Positions 25,242 to 32,822 of a DNA stretch of 32,822 nt are shown in pieces. Position 1 is the first letter of the stretch. Each line of letters starts with the position of its first letter. The position numbers were made by a program, and so were the translations under genes. The DNA lies in contig CALCSG010000552.1 of the NCBI GenBank assembly GCA_937894085.1, forward strand, positions 1 to 32,822, read 5' to 3'. Below the pieces are notes generated by a model. That model ran no database searches. It was not told the origin of the DNA and worked only from the letters and a program-made list of their open reading frames with translations. The DNA comes from an uncultured Gammaproteobacteria bacterium. Its GTDB lineage: Bacteria; Pseudomonadota; Gammaproteobacteria; GCA-001735895.

Positions 25242-25309
25242 ACCACGAAGCGCACGAAGTACACGAAGAATAAAATTTTCTAAAACCCTTGGCGCTCTTC
25301 GTGTAGCAG
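25242..25309. repeat. CACGAAG repeat element, copy 3
   Basis: The left arm at 25242-25268 (CCACGAAGCG, CACGAAGTA, CACGAAG) has three units spaced nine bases apart. The right arm is shorter, CTCTTCGTGTA near 25295-25305, containing one full inverted unit. The core (AAAACCCTT) resembles AAAACCCTG in copy 1. It lies between the stop of mtaD and the start of ubiG. Confidence 0.75.
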
Positions 25310-25317
25310 ATATATAT

Positions 25318-26634
25318 TTAATTCTGGATTTTTTGTTGCCACTGTTGGGCTACGGTGATGATTTCCACAGCATCAATATCCGTCAATTGATAGTCTTTGA
25401 GTTTTTGCACCCCATTGATCCAGCTTTGCGATACCTGCAAACTATTGGCTGCATATACCAGTTGTGACACCGGGTCGTAAACGGGTTGAGTATTTAACTG
25501 GGAAAAGTCTACGGCAATCATATCGGCTTTTTTCCCGACTTCCAGAGAACCGATCTGTTCGGACAGTCCCAGTGCTTTTGCTCCATTGATGGTTGCCATT
25601 CGAATACTCTGCATGACATTACAACTGCTTGCATCACCACTGATACCTTTGCTAAGTAACGCGGCCGTGCGCATCTCACCAAACATGTCGAGATCATTAT
25701 TACTGGCTGCTCCATCGGTTCCGAGAGAAACATTGATGTTCAGTTTTTGTAACTGATCGACAGGGCAAAATCCACTGGCCAGTTTTAAATTGGATTCGGG
25801 GCAGTGAACGATGTTTACACCTGTTTCTTCCAGTCTTTCCATTTCCATTGCATTTAAACTGGTCATGTGAACAGCCATCAGGCTGGGATTGAGTAGATTA
25901 AGTTGATCAAGTCTTTCCAGCGGTCTTTTGCCGGTGTTTTTAACGGCTTCGTCAATTTCAAATTGAGTTTCATGGATATGCATGTGAACCGGTATATCCA
26001 GTTCACTACTATACATGGCGATTTGTTCCAGTGGCTTATCTGAAACAGTGTAAGGCGCATGAGGAGCGAGAGCCGTTGAAATAAGGGGGTATTCTCTAAC
26101 TTCATCGATAACCGCCATTGCCTTGCTGAGGTATTCATCTGCTGACTGAGCCCACACGGTGGGGAAATCGAGTACGATTAAGCCAGCAGTTGCACGTATG
26201 CCCATCTGCTGGCAGGTTTTTGCCATGACATCAGGAAAGAAGTACATATCATTGAAACAGGTTGTGCCGCCGCGAATCATTTCAGCAACCGTCAGGCGAA
26301 CACCGTCCTCTATAAATTGTCGATTTACCCATTTAGATTCGGAAGGCCAGATGTGGTTATTTAGCCAGTCCATCAATGGCAGGTCGTCAGCGATACCTCG
26401 CAGCAGGCTCATGGCTGCATGAGTATGTGTATTGATCAATCCGGGCATCAGGATGTGATTATCCAGAGTAACCGTTTCGGCCTGTTCCAGGCCTGGATGA
26501 TTCGACAGTTCAGCGACAGCAATTATGGCCTTGATACGGTCATTTTCGATGATCAGTGCAGAGTCAGTTAACAGGTCAAATTGTTCGTTAACCGTTAACA
26601 GCCATTGAGGTTTGATTACAGTGAGTTTATTCAT
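25318..26634 (-). CDS. mtaD: 5-methylthioadenosine / S-adenosylhomocysteine deaminase (TRZ/ATZ family)
   Basis: A roughly 438-residue amidohydrolase. The metal-binding HTH motif is in LINTHTHAAMSLLRG, HMHIHETQFE gives the next ligands, a HMTSLN histidine follows, and LGTDGAASNNDLDMF supplies the catalytic Asp. Family enzymes deaminate MTA, SAH or adenosine to inosine forms. The genomic position between ubiG and mtnA is the same as in Pseudomonas, which supports an MTA/SAH role linked to methionine salvage. I chose the ATG at 26634 (MNKLTVIKPQWLL). The frame extends upstream to ATG 26646 and TTG 26661, but no ribosome-binding site distinguishes them. It is divergent from mtnA across about 95 bases. 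Confidence 0.9.
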   Translation of the reverse strand: MNKLTVIKPQWLLTVNEQFDLLTDSALIIENDRIKAIIAVAELSNHPGLEQAETVTLDNHILMPGLINTHTHAAMSLLRGIADDLPLMDWLNNHIWPSESKWVNRQFIEDGVRLTVAEMIRGGTTCFNDMYFFPDVMAKTCQQMGIRATAGLIVLDFPTVWAQSADEYLSKAMAVIDEVREYPLISTALAPHAPYTVSDKPLEQIAMYSSELDIPVHMHIHETQFEIDEAVKNTGKRPLERLDQLNLLNPSLMAVHMTSLNAMEMERLEETGVNIVHCPESNLKLASGFCPVDQLQKLNINVSLGTDGAASNNDLDMFGEMRTAALLSKGISGDASSCNVMQSIRMATINGAKALGLSEQIGSLEVGKKADMIAVDFSQLNTQPVYDPVSQLVYAANSLQVSQSWINGVQKLKDYQLTDIDAVEIITVAQQWQQKIQN

Positions 26635-26728
26635 ATGTTGAACCATACAATAAAGAGACAATTATGTAACGACTCTGATTGATTTTATCGGTTACAATTA
26701 TTCTTTTTCTACAATAAATTTAGTAAAC

Positions 26729-27760
26729 GTGAGTCTACCATCTTCTATTTCTCCAATCCGCTGGGATAACAATCAACTAATTTTGCTTGATCAACGTTAT
26801 TTACCTGAAAAACACGATGACTTTTTCTGCTCGACTTTAGAGCAGGCGGCAAGGGGTATTACTGATCTGGTGGTGCGAGGTGCTCCTGCTATCGGCATTA
26901 CCGCTGCCTACGCGGTTTATCTCGGGTTTATGCAGCATCAACAGGATCAAAACTATGATTTGTCTGCAGCACTTGACCATTTGATTAATGCTCGACCTAC
27001 AGCGGTAAATCTGGCCTGGGCAGTTGACATCCAGAAACTTATTCTGACTGATGATGAACCTGCAAAAGCTCAGCGACTTTTAGTGAATGCTAAACGAATT
27101 CATCAACAGGATCTCGAAGATAATATAAAAATGGGTGACTTTGGTGCCGCTTTAATGGAGCCGGCATCCAGAGTGTTAACGCATTGTAATGCAGGTGCGC
27201 TGGCAACTGCCGGGTATGGAACAGCTCTGGGTGTAATCCGTTCAGCATGGTCCGAGAATAAACTCGATAAAGTTTTTGCCTCTGAAACTCGTCCCTGGTT
27301 ACAGGGTTTGAGGTTAACCGCCTGGGAGCTGGCTGCGGATAAAATTCCTGTGTCAGTCATCGTAGAAGGAGCTGCCTCATCATTATTCAGCAGACAGCAG
27401 ATAGACTGGGTGATTGTGGGTTCCGACCGGATTTGTGCGAACGGTGATGTGGTGAATAAAGTAGGCACCTGTAACCTGGCAATACTGGCAAAACATTATG
27501 GTGTGAAAGTGATGGTTGCTGCTCCAACTTCTACCATTGATATGGATACCCCATCGGGTGCTGACGTAGATATTGAAAATCGTTCACCGGATGAAATTCT
27601 GGCACAAAAATATGCCTCAAATGAACTGGTTTCAGCATGGAATCCGGTGTTTGATGTGACGCCTGCAGAACTGGTTACCGCTATCGTGACAGAAGAAGGA
27701 GTTATTTTACAACCTGACAAACACAAAATGATGTCTTTAATGAACACTAATCATCCATAA
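26729..27760 (+). CDS. mtnA: Methylthioribose-1-phosphate isomerase
   Basis: This 343-residue eIF2B-like sugar-phosphate isomerase converts methylthioribose-1-phosphate to methylthioribulose-1-phosphate in methionine salvage. The IRWDNNQLILLDQRYLP start region, VVRGAPAIGITAAYA, THCNAGALATAGYGTALG with catalytic Cys153, and VGSDRICANGDVVNKVGT with catalytic Asp233 are all present. The start codon is GTG at 26729; no ATG is available before the conserved N terminus. The upstream sequence has only a weak ribosome-binding site. It faces mtaD, with which it shares the intergenic promoter region, and precedes gyrA. Other salvage genes (mtnBCD or mtnP) are not in the window. Confidence 0.96.
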   Translation: MSLPSSISPIRWDNNQLILLDQRYLPEKHDDFFCSTLEQAARGITDLVVRGAPAIGITAAYAVYLGFMQHQQDQNYDLSAALDHLINARPTAVNLAWAVDIQKLILTDDEPAKAQRLLVNAKRIHQQDLEDNIKMGDFGAALMEPASRVLTHCNAGALATAGYGTALGVIRSAWSENKLDKVFASETRPWLQGLRLTAWELAADKIPVSVIVEGAASSLFSRQQIDWVIVGSDRICANGDVVNKVGTCNLAILAKHYGVKVMVAAPTSTIDMDTPSGADVDIENRSPDEILAQKYASNELVSAWNPVFDVTPAELVTAIVTEEGVILQPDKHKMMSLMNTNHP

Positions 27761-27798
27761 ATAAGTTAAAATTAAGTTCTGCGCGACGTTTTTATAAG

Positions 27799-27886
27799 TG
27801 GTGGTTTGTGTTGGGTATGTGCTAAAATCGCTTAAATCGAATTTCAAGGGTATTTGGTCATTATCATGACCGGAGAAAAACCACCA
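27799..27886. repeat. Nested inverted repeats in the gyrA leader
   Basis: TGGTGGTTT at 27799-27807 is the exact inverse complement of AAACCACCA at 27878-27886. Between them is a perfect 6-bp hairpin with a four-base loop, GGTCAT-TATC-ATGACC (27856-27871). Neither is followed by a T tract, so they may be a fold of the mtnA-gyrA spacer or binding sites. Confidence 0.4.
27820..27828 (+). promoter_or_regulatory. Candidate extended -10 promoter for gyrA
   Basis: TGCTAAAAT fits TGn plus a near-consensus -10 (TAAAAT). No clear -35 is seen. Transcription would start about 200 bases before the gyrA ATG. Confidence 0.3.
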
Positions 27887-28038
27887 TTATTATATTAAAA
27901 ATAGTTTCTTCATCGCTAGTTAAACCACTCTGGTTTGATGCTTTTAACGACCTCGTTATTGTTAGCAAAATATAAAAATTGCCCTTTGTCTAATTTTCAA
28001 CCATTTACCTATTGAATAAACCAAGAGACTTATAATTC

Positions 28039-30612
28039 ATGGCCGATATTGCTAAGGAAATTTTTCCGGTAAACCTCGAAGATGAGATGCGACAGTCTTA
28101 TCTGGAATATGCCATGAGTGTCATCGTCGGCCGTGCTTTGCCGGATGTCAGGGATGGGTTGAAGCCGGTGCACCGTCGAGTTTTATTCGCGATGAGTGTG
28201 TTGGGTAATGATTACAATAAACCCTATAAAAAATCAGCCCGTGTGGTCGGTGATGTAATAGGTAAATACCACCCGCATGGTGATACTGCCGTGTACGACA
28301 CCATAGTTCGAATGGCTCAACCATTTTCTCTGCGTCATATGCTGGTTGACGGGCAGGGTAACTTTGGATCTGTCGATGGTGACTCTGCCGCTGCCATGCG
28401 TTATACAGAAGTTCGTATGTCCAAAATCGCCCATGAATTACTGGCTGATCTGGACAAGGAAACGGTAAATTTTACACCTAACTACGACGAATCTGAATAC
28501 GAGCCTGCCGTACTACCGACTAAAATTCCTAATTTGTTAATTAATGGCTCTTCCGGTATTGCAGTTGGCATGGCGACCAATATTCCTCCGCATAACCTGG
28601 CTGAAGTCATCGATGCCTGTGTGTTAATGGTGGATCAACCGGATGCGACAGTCGAAGATCTGATGGCCTGCATACCCGGCCCTGATTTTCCAACGGCAGC
28701 ATATATTAATGGTGCTCGTGGTATTCGCGAGGCCTATCGCACCGGTCGTGGAAAAATATACCTTCGTGCAAAATCCGAAGTAGAAGAAGAACCTAACGGT
28801 AAACAACGTATTGTTGTTACTGAATTACCTTATCAGGTTAATAAGGCCAGGTTACTGGAAAAGATTGCTGAACTGGTCAAACATAAAAAAATTGAAGGTA
28901 TTACCGGTCTGCGGGATGAATCTGATAAAGATGGTATGCGTATGGTAATAGAATTACGTCGGGGTGAAATTGTCGATGTTATTTTGAATAATCTTTATAA
29001 ACAGACACAGATGGAAAATGTGTTTGGTATCAATATGGTTGCACTATTAGATGGTCAGCCCCAACTGCTTAACCTGCAGAGAATAATTCATGCCTTTATT
29101 CGTCATCGCCGTGAAGTGGTGACACGAAGAACGATATTCGATTTACGCAAAGCACGTGACCGCGCTCATATCCTGGAAGGTTTGGCTATAGCACTGTCAA
29201 ATATTGATGAAATTATCGAGCTGATTAAAAAATCACCCAGTCCGGCAATTGCCAAATCTGCTTTATTAGAACGCAGATGGTCACTTGGTATTGTCAGGGA
29301 CATGTTGCAACGAGCTGGCTCAGACGTTTCCCGTCCCGATGATCTTTCAAGGGAGTTTGGTCTGGTGGATGACAATTATCAGCTGACTGAAAAGCAGGCT
29401 CAATCTATTCTTGATTTACGTCTACAAAAATTGACGGGACTGGAGCAGGAGAAAATTATCAATGAATATAAGGAAATTCTCGATAAAATTGAAGATTTAC
29501 TGGATATTCTGACACGTGAAGAACGACTAATGTCTGAAATTCGACGTGAGTTGCTGGAAATAAAAGAACAGTTTGCTGATGCACGACGTACTGAAATTCT
29601 GGTGAATCAACTGGATATGACGGTAGAAGATTTAATTAACGAAGAAGATGTGGTGGTTACCCTGAGTCACCTTGGTTACGCCAAGGCGCAACCACTGGAA
29701 AGTTATTCAGCGCAAAAACGTGGTGGCCGCGGTAAGGCCGCTACTAAAGTCAAAGATGAAGACTTTGTTGAAAAAATGTTTATTGCTTCGACGCACGACA
29801 CCTTGCTGTGTTTTTCTACTCGAGGAAAAGTTTATTGGCAAAAAGTTTACCAGTTGCCGATTGGTTCACGCACGGCTCGCGGTCGCCCTATGGTCAACCT
29901 GTTGCCGCTGGAAGAAAATGAACGGATAACGGCCATACTGCCGGTTAGAGAATATCCTGAAAATGAATTTATCTTTTTTGCCACTGCCAACGGCACGGTA
30001 AAGCGAACGCCTTTATCCAATTTTTCACGTCCCCGTAGTAACGGTATAATCGCGATCGATTTGCGCGAAGAAGACAGCTTGATCGGTGTTCAGTTAACCA
30101 AAGGTGAAAATGATCTGATGATGTTTGCGGCATCCGGTAAAGGCATACGTTTTGGCGAAGAAAATGTTCGAGCCATGGGTCGTACGGCTGCGGGTGTCCG
30201 TGGCATCAGAATTAAACCGGATGATAAGGTAATCACTCTGTTAGCGCTGGATTCTGATGAAGATATTATTCTGTTTGCCACCGAAAATGGTTATGGTAAG
30301 CGGACCAAAGTGTCTGATTTTTCACGTCAGGGTCGAGGTGGTCAGGGTGTGATATCGATTCAAACATCAAAACGTAACGGTCAGGTCATAGGTGCTATCA
30401 AAGCGAGTTATGATGACGTTATGTTAATTACCAATGCCGGTACACTGGTCAGAACGCCTGTGCAGGATATTTCTCTGGTATCCAGGAATACTCAGGGTGT
30501 AACTCTAATTCGCCTTGGTAAAGAAGAAAAACTGGTGCAAATCGCGACTGTTGCTACGGATGACAGTGATGATGAGGCCGAAGGCGAACCTGAGGAAGGT
30601 TCGGAAGACTAA
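28039..30612 (+). CDS. gyrA: DNA gyrase subunit A
   Basis: This 857-residue protein is the breakage-reunion subunit of gyrase, which introduces negative supercoils. The N-terminal winged-helix domain has catalytic Tyr122 in [10 protein letters not shown]. The quinolone-determining region reads [11 protein letters not shown], with Thr83 and Asp87 by E. coli numbering. Pseudomonas GyrA also has Thr83 naturally, so it does not by itself indicate resistance. The coiled-coil tower follows, then the six-bladed C-terminal DNA-wrapping domain beginning with the GyrA box QKRGGRGK (about 560), which identifies gyrase and not topoisomerase IV. The acidic tail ([17 protein letters not shown]) is common in gammaproteobacterial GyrA. 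mtnA-gyrA-serC is the Pseudomonas-type order. Confidence 0.98.
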   Translation: MADIAKEIFPVNLEDEMRQSYLEYAMSVIVGRALPDVRDGLKPVHRRVLFAMSVLGNDYNKPYKKSARVVGDVIGKYHPHGDTAVYDTIVRMAQPFSLRHMLVDGQGNFGSVDGDSAAAMRYTEVRMSKIAHELLADLDKETVNFTPNYDESEYEPAVLPTKIPNLLINGSSGIAVGMATNIPPHNLAEVIDACVLMVDQPDATVEDLMACIPGPDFPTAAYINGARGIREAYRTGRGKIYLRAKSEVEEEPNGKQRIVVTELPYQVNKARLLEKIAELVKHKKIEGITGLRDESDKDGMRMVIELRRGEIVDVILNNLYKQTQMENVFGINMVALLDGQPQLLNLQRIIHAFIRHRREVVTRRTIFDLRKARDRAHILEGLAIALSNIDEIIELIKKSPSPAIAKSALLERRWSLGIVRDMLQRAGSDVSRPDDLSREFGLVDDNYQLTEKQAQSILDLRLQKLTGLEQEKIINEYKEILDKIEDLLDILTREERLMSEIRRELLEIKEQFADARRTEILVNQLDMTVEDLINEEDVVVTLSHLGYAKAQPLESYSAQKRGGRGKAATKVKDEDFVEKMFIASTHDTLLCFSTRGKVYWQKVYQLPIGSRTARGRPMVNLLPLEENERITAILPVREYPENEFIFFATANGTVKRTPLSNFSRPRSNGIIAIDLREEDSLIGVQLTKGENDLMMFAASGKGIRFGEENVRAMGRTAAGVRGIRIKPDDKVITLLALDSDEDIILFATENGYGKRTKVSDFSRQGRGGQGVISIQTSKRNGQVIGAIKASYDDVMLITNAGTLVRTPVQDISLVSRNTQGVTLIRLGKEEKLVQIATVATDDSDDEAEGEPEEGSED

Positions 30613-30619
30613 TTTTTTA

Positions 30620-30760
30620 AACCACAGGGGACACAGAGATACACAGAGGACTTAATTGTATTTTTAAATTAATTGATTTATCCACCATAAGTTAATGGTA
30701 GTAAGTTAATGGTAACAAAAATTAAAATTTCCTCTGTGTGCTCCGTGTTCTTTGTGGTAA
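30620..30760. repeat. CACAGAG-type inverted-repeat element, copy 4
   Basis: The left arm 30620-30650 (ACCACAGGGG, ACACAGAGAT, ACACAGAGGA) and right arm 30731-30759 (inverse complement with CACAGAG and CACGGAG units) have the same design as the CACGAAG elements but a different unit. The core carries two copies of TAAGTTAATGGTA at 30688-30700 and 30702-30714. It fills the gyrA-serC gap. Confidence 0.8.
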
Positions 30761-30790
30761 ATATTTTTTTATTTTACAGATAGGTGAACT

Positions 30791-31873
30791 ATGTCACGCG
30801 TTTTTAATTTTAGTGCGGGGCCGGCCATGCTGCCGTCCGAGGTCATTCAACAGGCTCAACAGGAAATGCTCGACTGGCATGGTAGCGGAATGTCCGTCAT
30901 GGAGATGAGTCATCGTGGCAAAGAGTTCATCGAAATTGCGACCACTGCAGAAACAGACTTACGTGAATTATTATCAATCCCTGATAATTATAAAGTGCTG
31001 TTTTTGCAAGGTGGAGCCAGTACTCAGTTTGCTATGGTTCCATTAAATTTGATGGGGAAAACAGGAAAAGCCGATTATGCCAATACGGGTGCCTGGTCCA
31101 AAAAAGCGATTTCAGAAGGCAAACGATTTGGAGAAGTGAGTATCTGCGCTAGTTCGGAAGCTGATGGATTCAATTCTGTTCCAGCTTACAGTGGCTGGGA
31201 AATGTCTTCCAGTGCATCTTATGTGCATGTAACACCTAATGAAACGATTGGCGGTGTCGCTTATGCTGGTCTACCTGATACTGGTGATATTCCTATAGTA
31301 GCAGATATGTCCTCTACTATATTATCTCAGCCAATAGATGTTTCTGACTACGGTATTATTTATACCGGTGCGCAGAAAAATATCGGTCCTGCTGGACTTA
31401 CAATTGTCATCATCAGAGAAGATTTGATTGGTTTGGCGGGGGATAACTGTCCATCCATGCTGAACTATGCAACACATAGTGAAGCAGACTCAATGGCCAA
31501 TACACCGCCGACTTATAGCTGGTATCTTGCCGGACTTGTATTTAAATGGTTAAAGGCTAAAGGTGGATTGACTGCGATGCAGGAAATCAATGAACGCAAG
31601 GCTGCAAAGTTATATGCAGCGATTGATGGCAATGCTTTTTACTCAAATCCAGTGGCTTTAGAGAATCGTTCGCTGATGAATGTGCCGTTTATACTGCAAG
31701 ATGCTCAACTTGATGCAGACTTCCTGTCAGGCGCTAAAGAACTGGGCTTAACCAGTTTAAAAGGTCATCGTTCGGTAGGTGGTATGCGTGCCAGTATTTA
31801 TAACGCGATGCCGGAAGAGGGTGTTGATACGCTGATTCAGTTCATGAATGACTTTGCAGCTAAAAACGGTTAA
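30791..31873 (+). CDS. serC: Phosphoserine aminotransferase
   Basis: This 360-residue PLP enzyme transfers an amino group from glutamate to 3-phosphohydroxypyruvate, and also serves pyridoxal-phosphate synthesis. FNFSAGPAMLP at the N terminus, the phosphate/PLP loop FLQGGASTQFAMVPLNL, and TGAQKNIGPAGLTIVI with PLP-binding Lys196 are typical of class V SerC. The length equals E. coli SerC (362). The ATG at 30791 follows an AGGTGA ribosome-binding site. A serA-type dehydrogenase starts 17 bases after the stop, so the first two steps of serine synthesis are in one operon. Confidence 0.98.
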   Translation: MSRVFNFSAGPAMLPSEVIQQAQQEMLDWHGSGMSVMEMSHRGKEFIEIATTAETDLRELLSIPDNYKVLFLQGGASTQFAMVPLNLMGKTGKADYANTGAWSKKAISEGKRFGEVSICASSEADGFNSVPAYSGWEMSSSASYVHVTPNETIGGVAYAGLPDTGDIPIVADMSSTILSQPIDVSDYGIIYTGAQKNIGPAGLTIVIIREDLIGLAGDNCPSMLNYATHSEADSMANTPPTYSWYLAGLVFKWLKAKGGLTAMQEINERKAAKLYAAIDGNAFYSNPVALENRSLMNVPFILQDAQLDADFLSGAKELGLTSLKGHRSVGGMRASIYNAMPEEGVDTLIQFMNDFAAKNG

Positions 31874-31889
31874 TAGATAGAGATAAGTT

Positions 31890-32822
31890 ATGAAAAAGAT
31901 ATTAACCCTTAATAATATATCTTCACAGGGGCTGGAGCGCTTACCGCGCGAAAGCTATGAAGTTTCATCTGAATGTTCTGTACCGGATGCTATCTTATTG
32001 CGTTCTTTTAAAATGCATGATATGGAAATACCCGGTTCACTGCTGGCTGTTGGTAGAGCCGGGGCAGGGGTCAATAATATTCCTCTGGATAAAATGAGCG
32101 AGCGCGGCATTGCTGTGTTTAATGCTCCCGGTGCGAATGCTAATGCGGTAAAAGAACTGGTAGTGGCAGGCATGCTATTAGCTTGCCGAAATCTATGTCA
32201 GGCCTGGGACTATACCTGTAAATTAGAAGGTTCTGATGCTGAAATATCTAAGGCAGTAGAAGAAGGTAAGAAAAAATACGTTGGCTATGAATTACCCGGT
32301 CGTACTTTAGGCGTTATTGGACTGGGCGCTATTGGTGTTAAAGTAGCAAATGCTGCGAAATCACTGGGTATGCATGTAATCGGTTATGATCCAGGTATCA
32401 GTGTGCAGTCTGCCTGGAATTTATCGGCCGATGTAGAGCCTACCAGTAGTGTCGATGACATGATGTCGAAAGTGGATTTTATTTCTTTACATGTCCCATT
32501 AATTCCAGCTACCAGGAATATCATTAATGCTGAACGGCTGGCCAAGATGAAAAAGGGCGGGGTTATTATGAATTTTGCTCGTGATGGTATTGTGGATGAT
32601 GAAGCTGTTCTCGCAGCTCTGGATTCAGGTCACCTGCACGCATATGTGACCGACTTTCCGTCTAATCTACTGATGGGCAAAAAAGGTGTTATTAACTTAC
32701 CGCATCTTGGAGCGTCAACCCATGAAGCTGAAGAAAATTGTGCTGTGATGGTTGCTGATCAAGTGAAGGATTATCTTGAGAATGGCAATGAAAGATACGA
32801 ATTTTATCATTCGCAAGAAGAA
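31890..32822 (+). CDS. serA: D-3-phosphoglycerate dehydrogenase, 3' end outside window
   Basis: The ATG at 31890 opens a frame that stays open to the window edge (311 codons), so the C terminus is missing. The product matches the about 390-residue phosphoglycerate dehydrogenase type common in Firmicutes and Deltaproteobacteria. Its motifs are ILLRSFKMHDME, VGRAGAGVNNIPLDK, NAPGANANAVKELV, and GVIGLGAIGVKVA for NAD binding. The catalytic Arg is in NFARDGIVDDEAVL and the catalytic His in LPHLGASTHEAEENC. It oxidises 3-phosphoglycerate to 3-phosphohydroxypyruvate, the substrate of SerC encoded immediately upstream. An ACT regulatory domain is expected in the missing part. The usual RGG next to the active-site Arg reads RDG here. 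In Pseudomonas the gene after serC is pheA, so this neighbour differs. Confidence 0.9.
   Translation, partial: MKKILTLNNISSQGLERLPRESYEVSSECSVPDAILLRSFKMHDMEIPGSLLAVGRAGAGVNNIPLDKMSERGIAVFNAPGANANAVKELVVAGMLLACRNLCQAWDYTCKLEGSDAEISKAVEEGKKKYVGYELPGRTLGVIGLGAIGVKVANAAKSLGMHVIGYDPGISVQSAWNLSADVEPTSSVDDMMSKVDFISLHVPLIPATRNIINAERLAKMKKGGVIMNFARDGIVDDEAVLAALDSGHLHAYVTDFPSNLLMGKKGVINLPHLGASTHEAEENCAVMVADQVKDYLENGNERYEFYHSQEE

Noticed and set aside
28285-28299. Thr83 in the GyrA quinolone region as a resistance mutation
   Set aside because: Thr at this position is natural in Pseudomonas and other groups, so it cannot be called acquired resistance.

Overview
The window is a piece of a gammaproteobacterial chromosome of roughly 43 % G+C by eye. 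The best evidence is the right half. Its order yciK-like SDR, gph/mupP, ubiG, mtaD, mtnA, gyrA, serC matches, as I recall it, the arrangement in Pseudomonas and related Gammaproteobacteria. rnhB-dnaE next to lpxB is also typical of Proteobacteria. I cannot name the genus from sequence alone. No rRNA, tRNA, CRISPR array, phage gene or intact insertion sequence is visible.

Left part (1-9.4 kb, all on the + strand): a proteasome-like NTN-hydrolase of the Anbu family, a MaeB-type malic enzyme with a phosphotransacetylase-like tail, an unrecognised coiled-coil membrane protein, a possible 55-residue two-helix membrane peptide, a SHOCT-tailed protein, and a stand-alone DUF2126 protein. Anbu and DUF2126 are known partners in a predicted peptide-tagging/amidoligase system. 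Here they lie 5.8 kb apart, without the usual ATP-grasp, alpha-E and transglutaminase partners. The DUF2126 gene looks richer in G+C than its surroundings.

Middle (9.6-18.5 kb): on the - strand, a secreted basic/low-complexity protein with a surface-antigen-like tail, an exported two-domain rhodanese, and a NERD-domain protein translationally coupled to an MFS transporter. A polyphosphate operon (ppk-ppx) runs on +, converging on lpxB (-).

Right part (18.5-32.8 kb): housekeeping genes. rnhB and dnaE run on + (replication and RNA removal). The -strand block mtaD, ubiG, gph/mupP, yciK-like covers MTA/SAH deamination, ubiquinone methylation and phosphatase functions. On + follow mtnA (methionine salvage), gyrA, and serC plus a serA-type dehydrogenase cut by the window edge (serine synthesis). 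Four copies of an intergenic inverted-repeat element built from CACGAAG or CACAGAG units lie between the genes of this part and nowhere in the first 19 kb.
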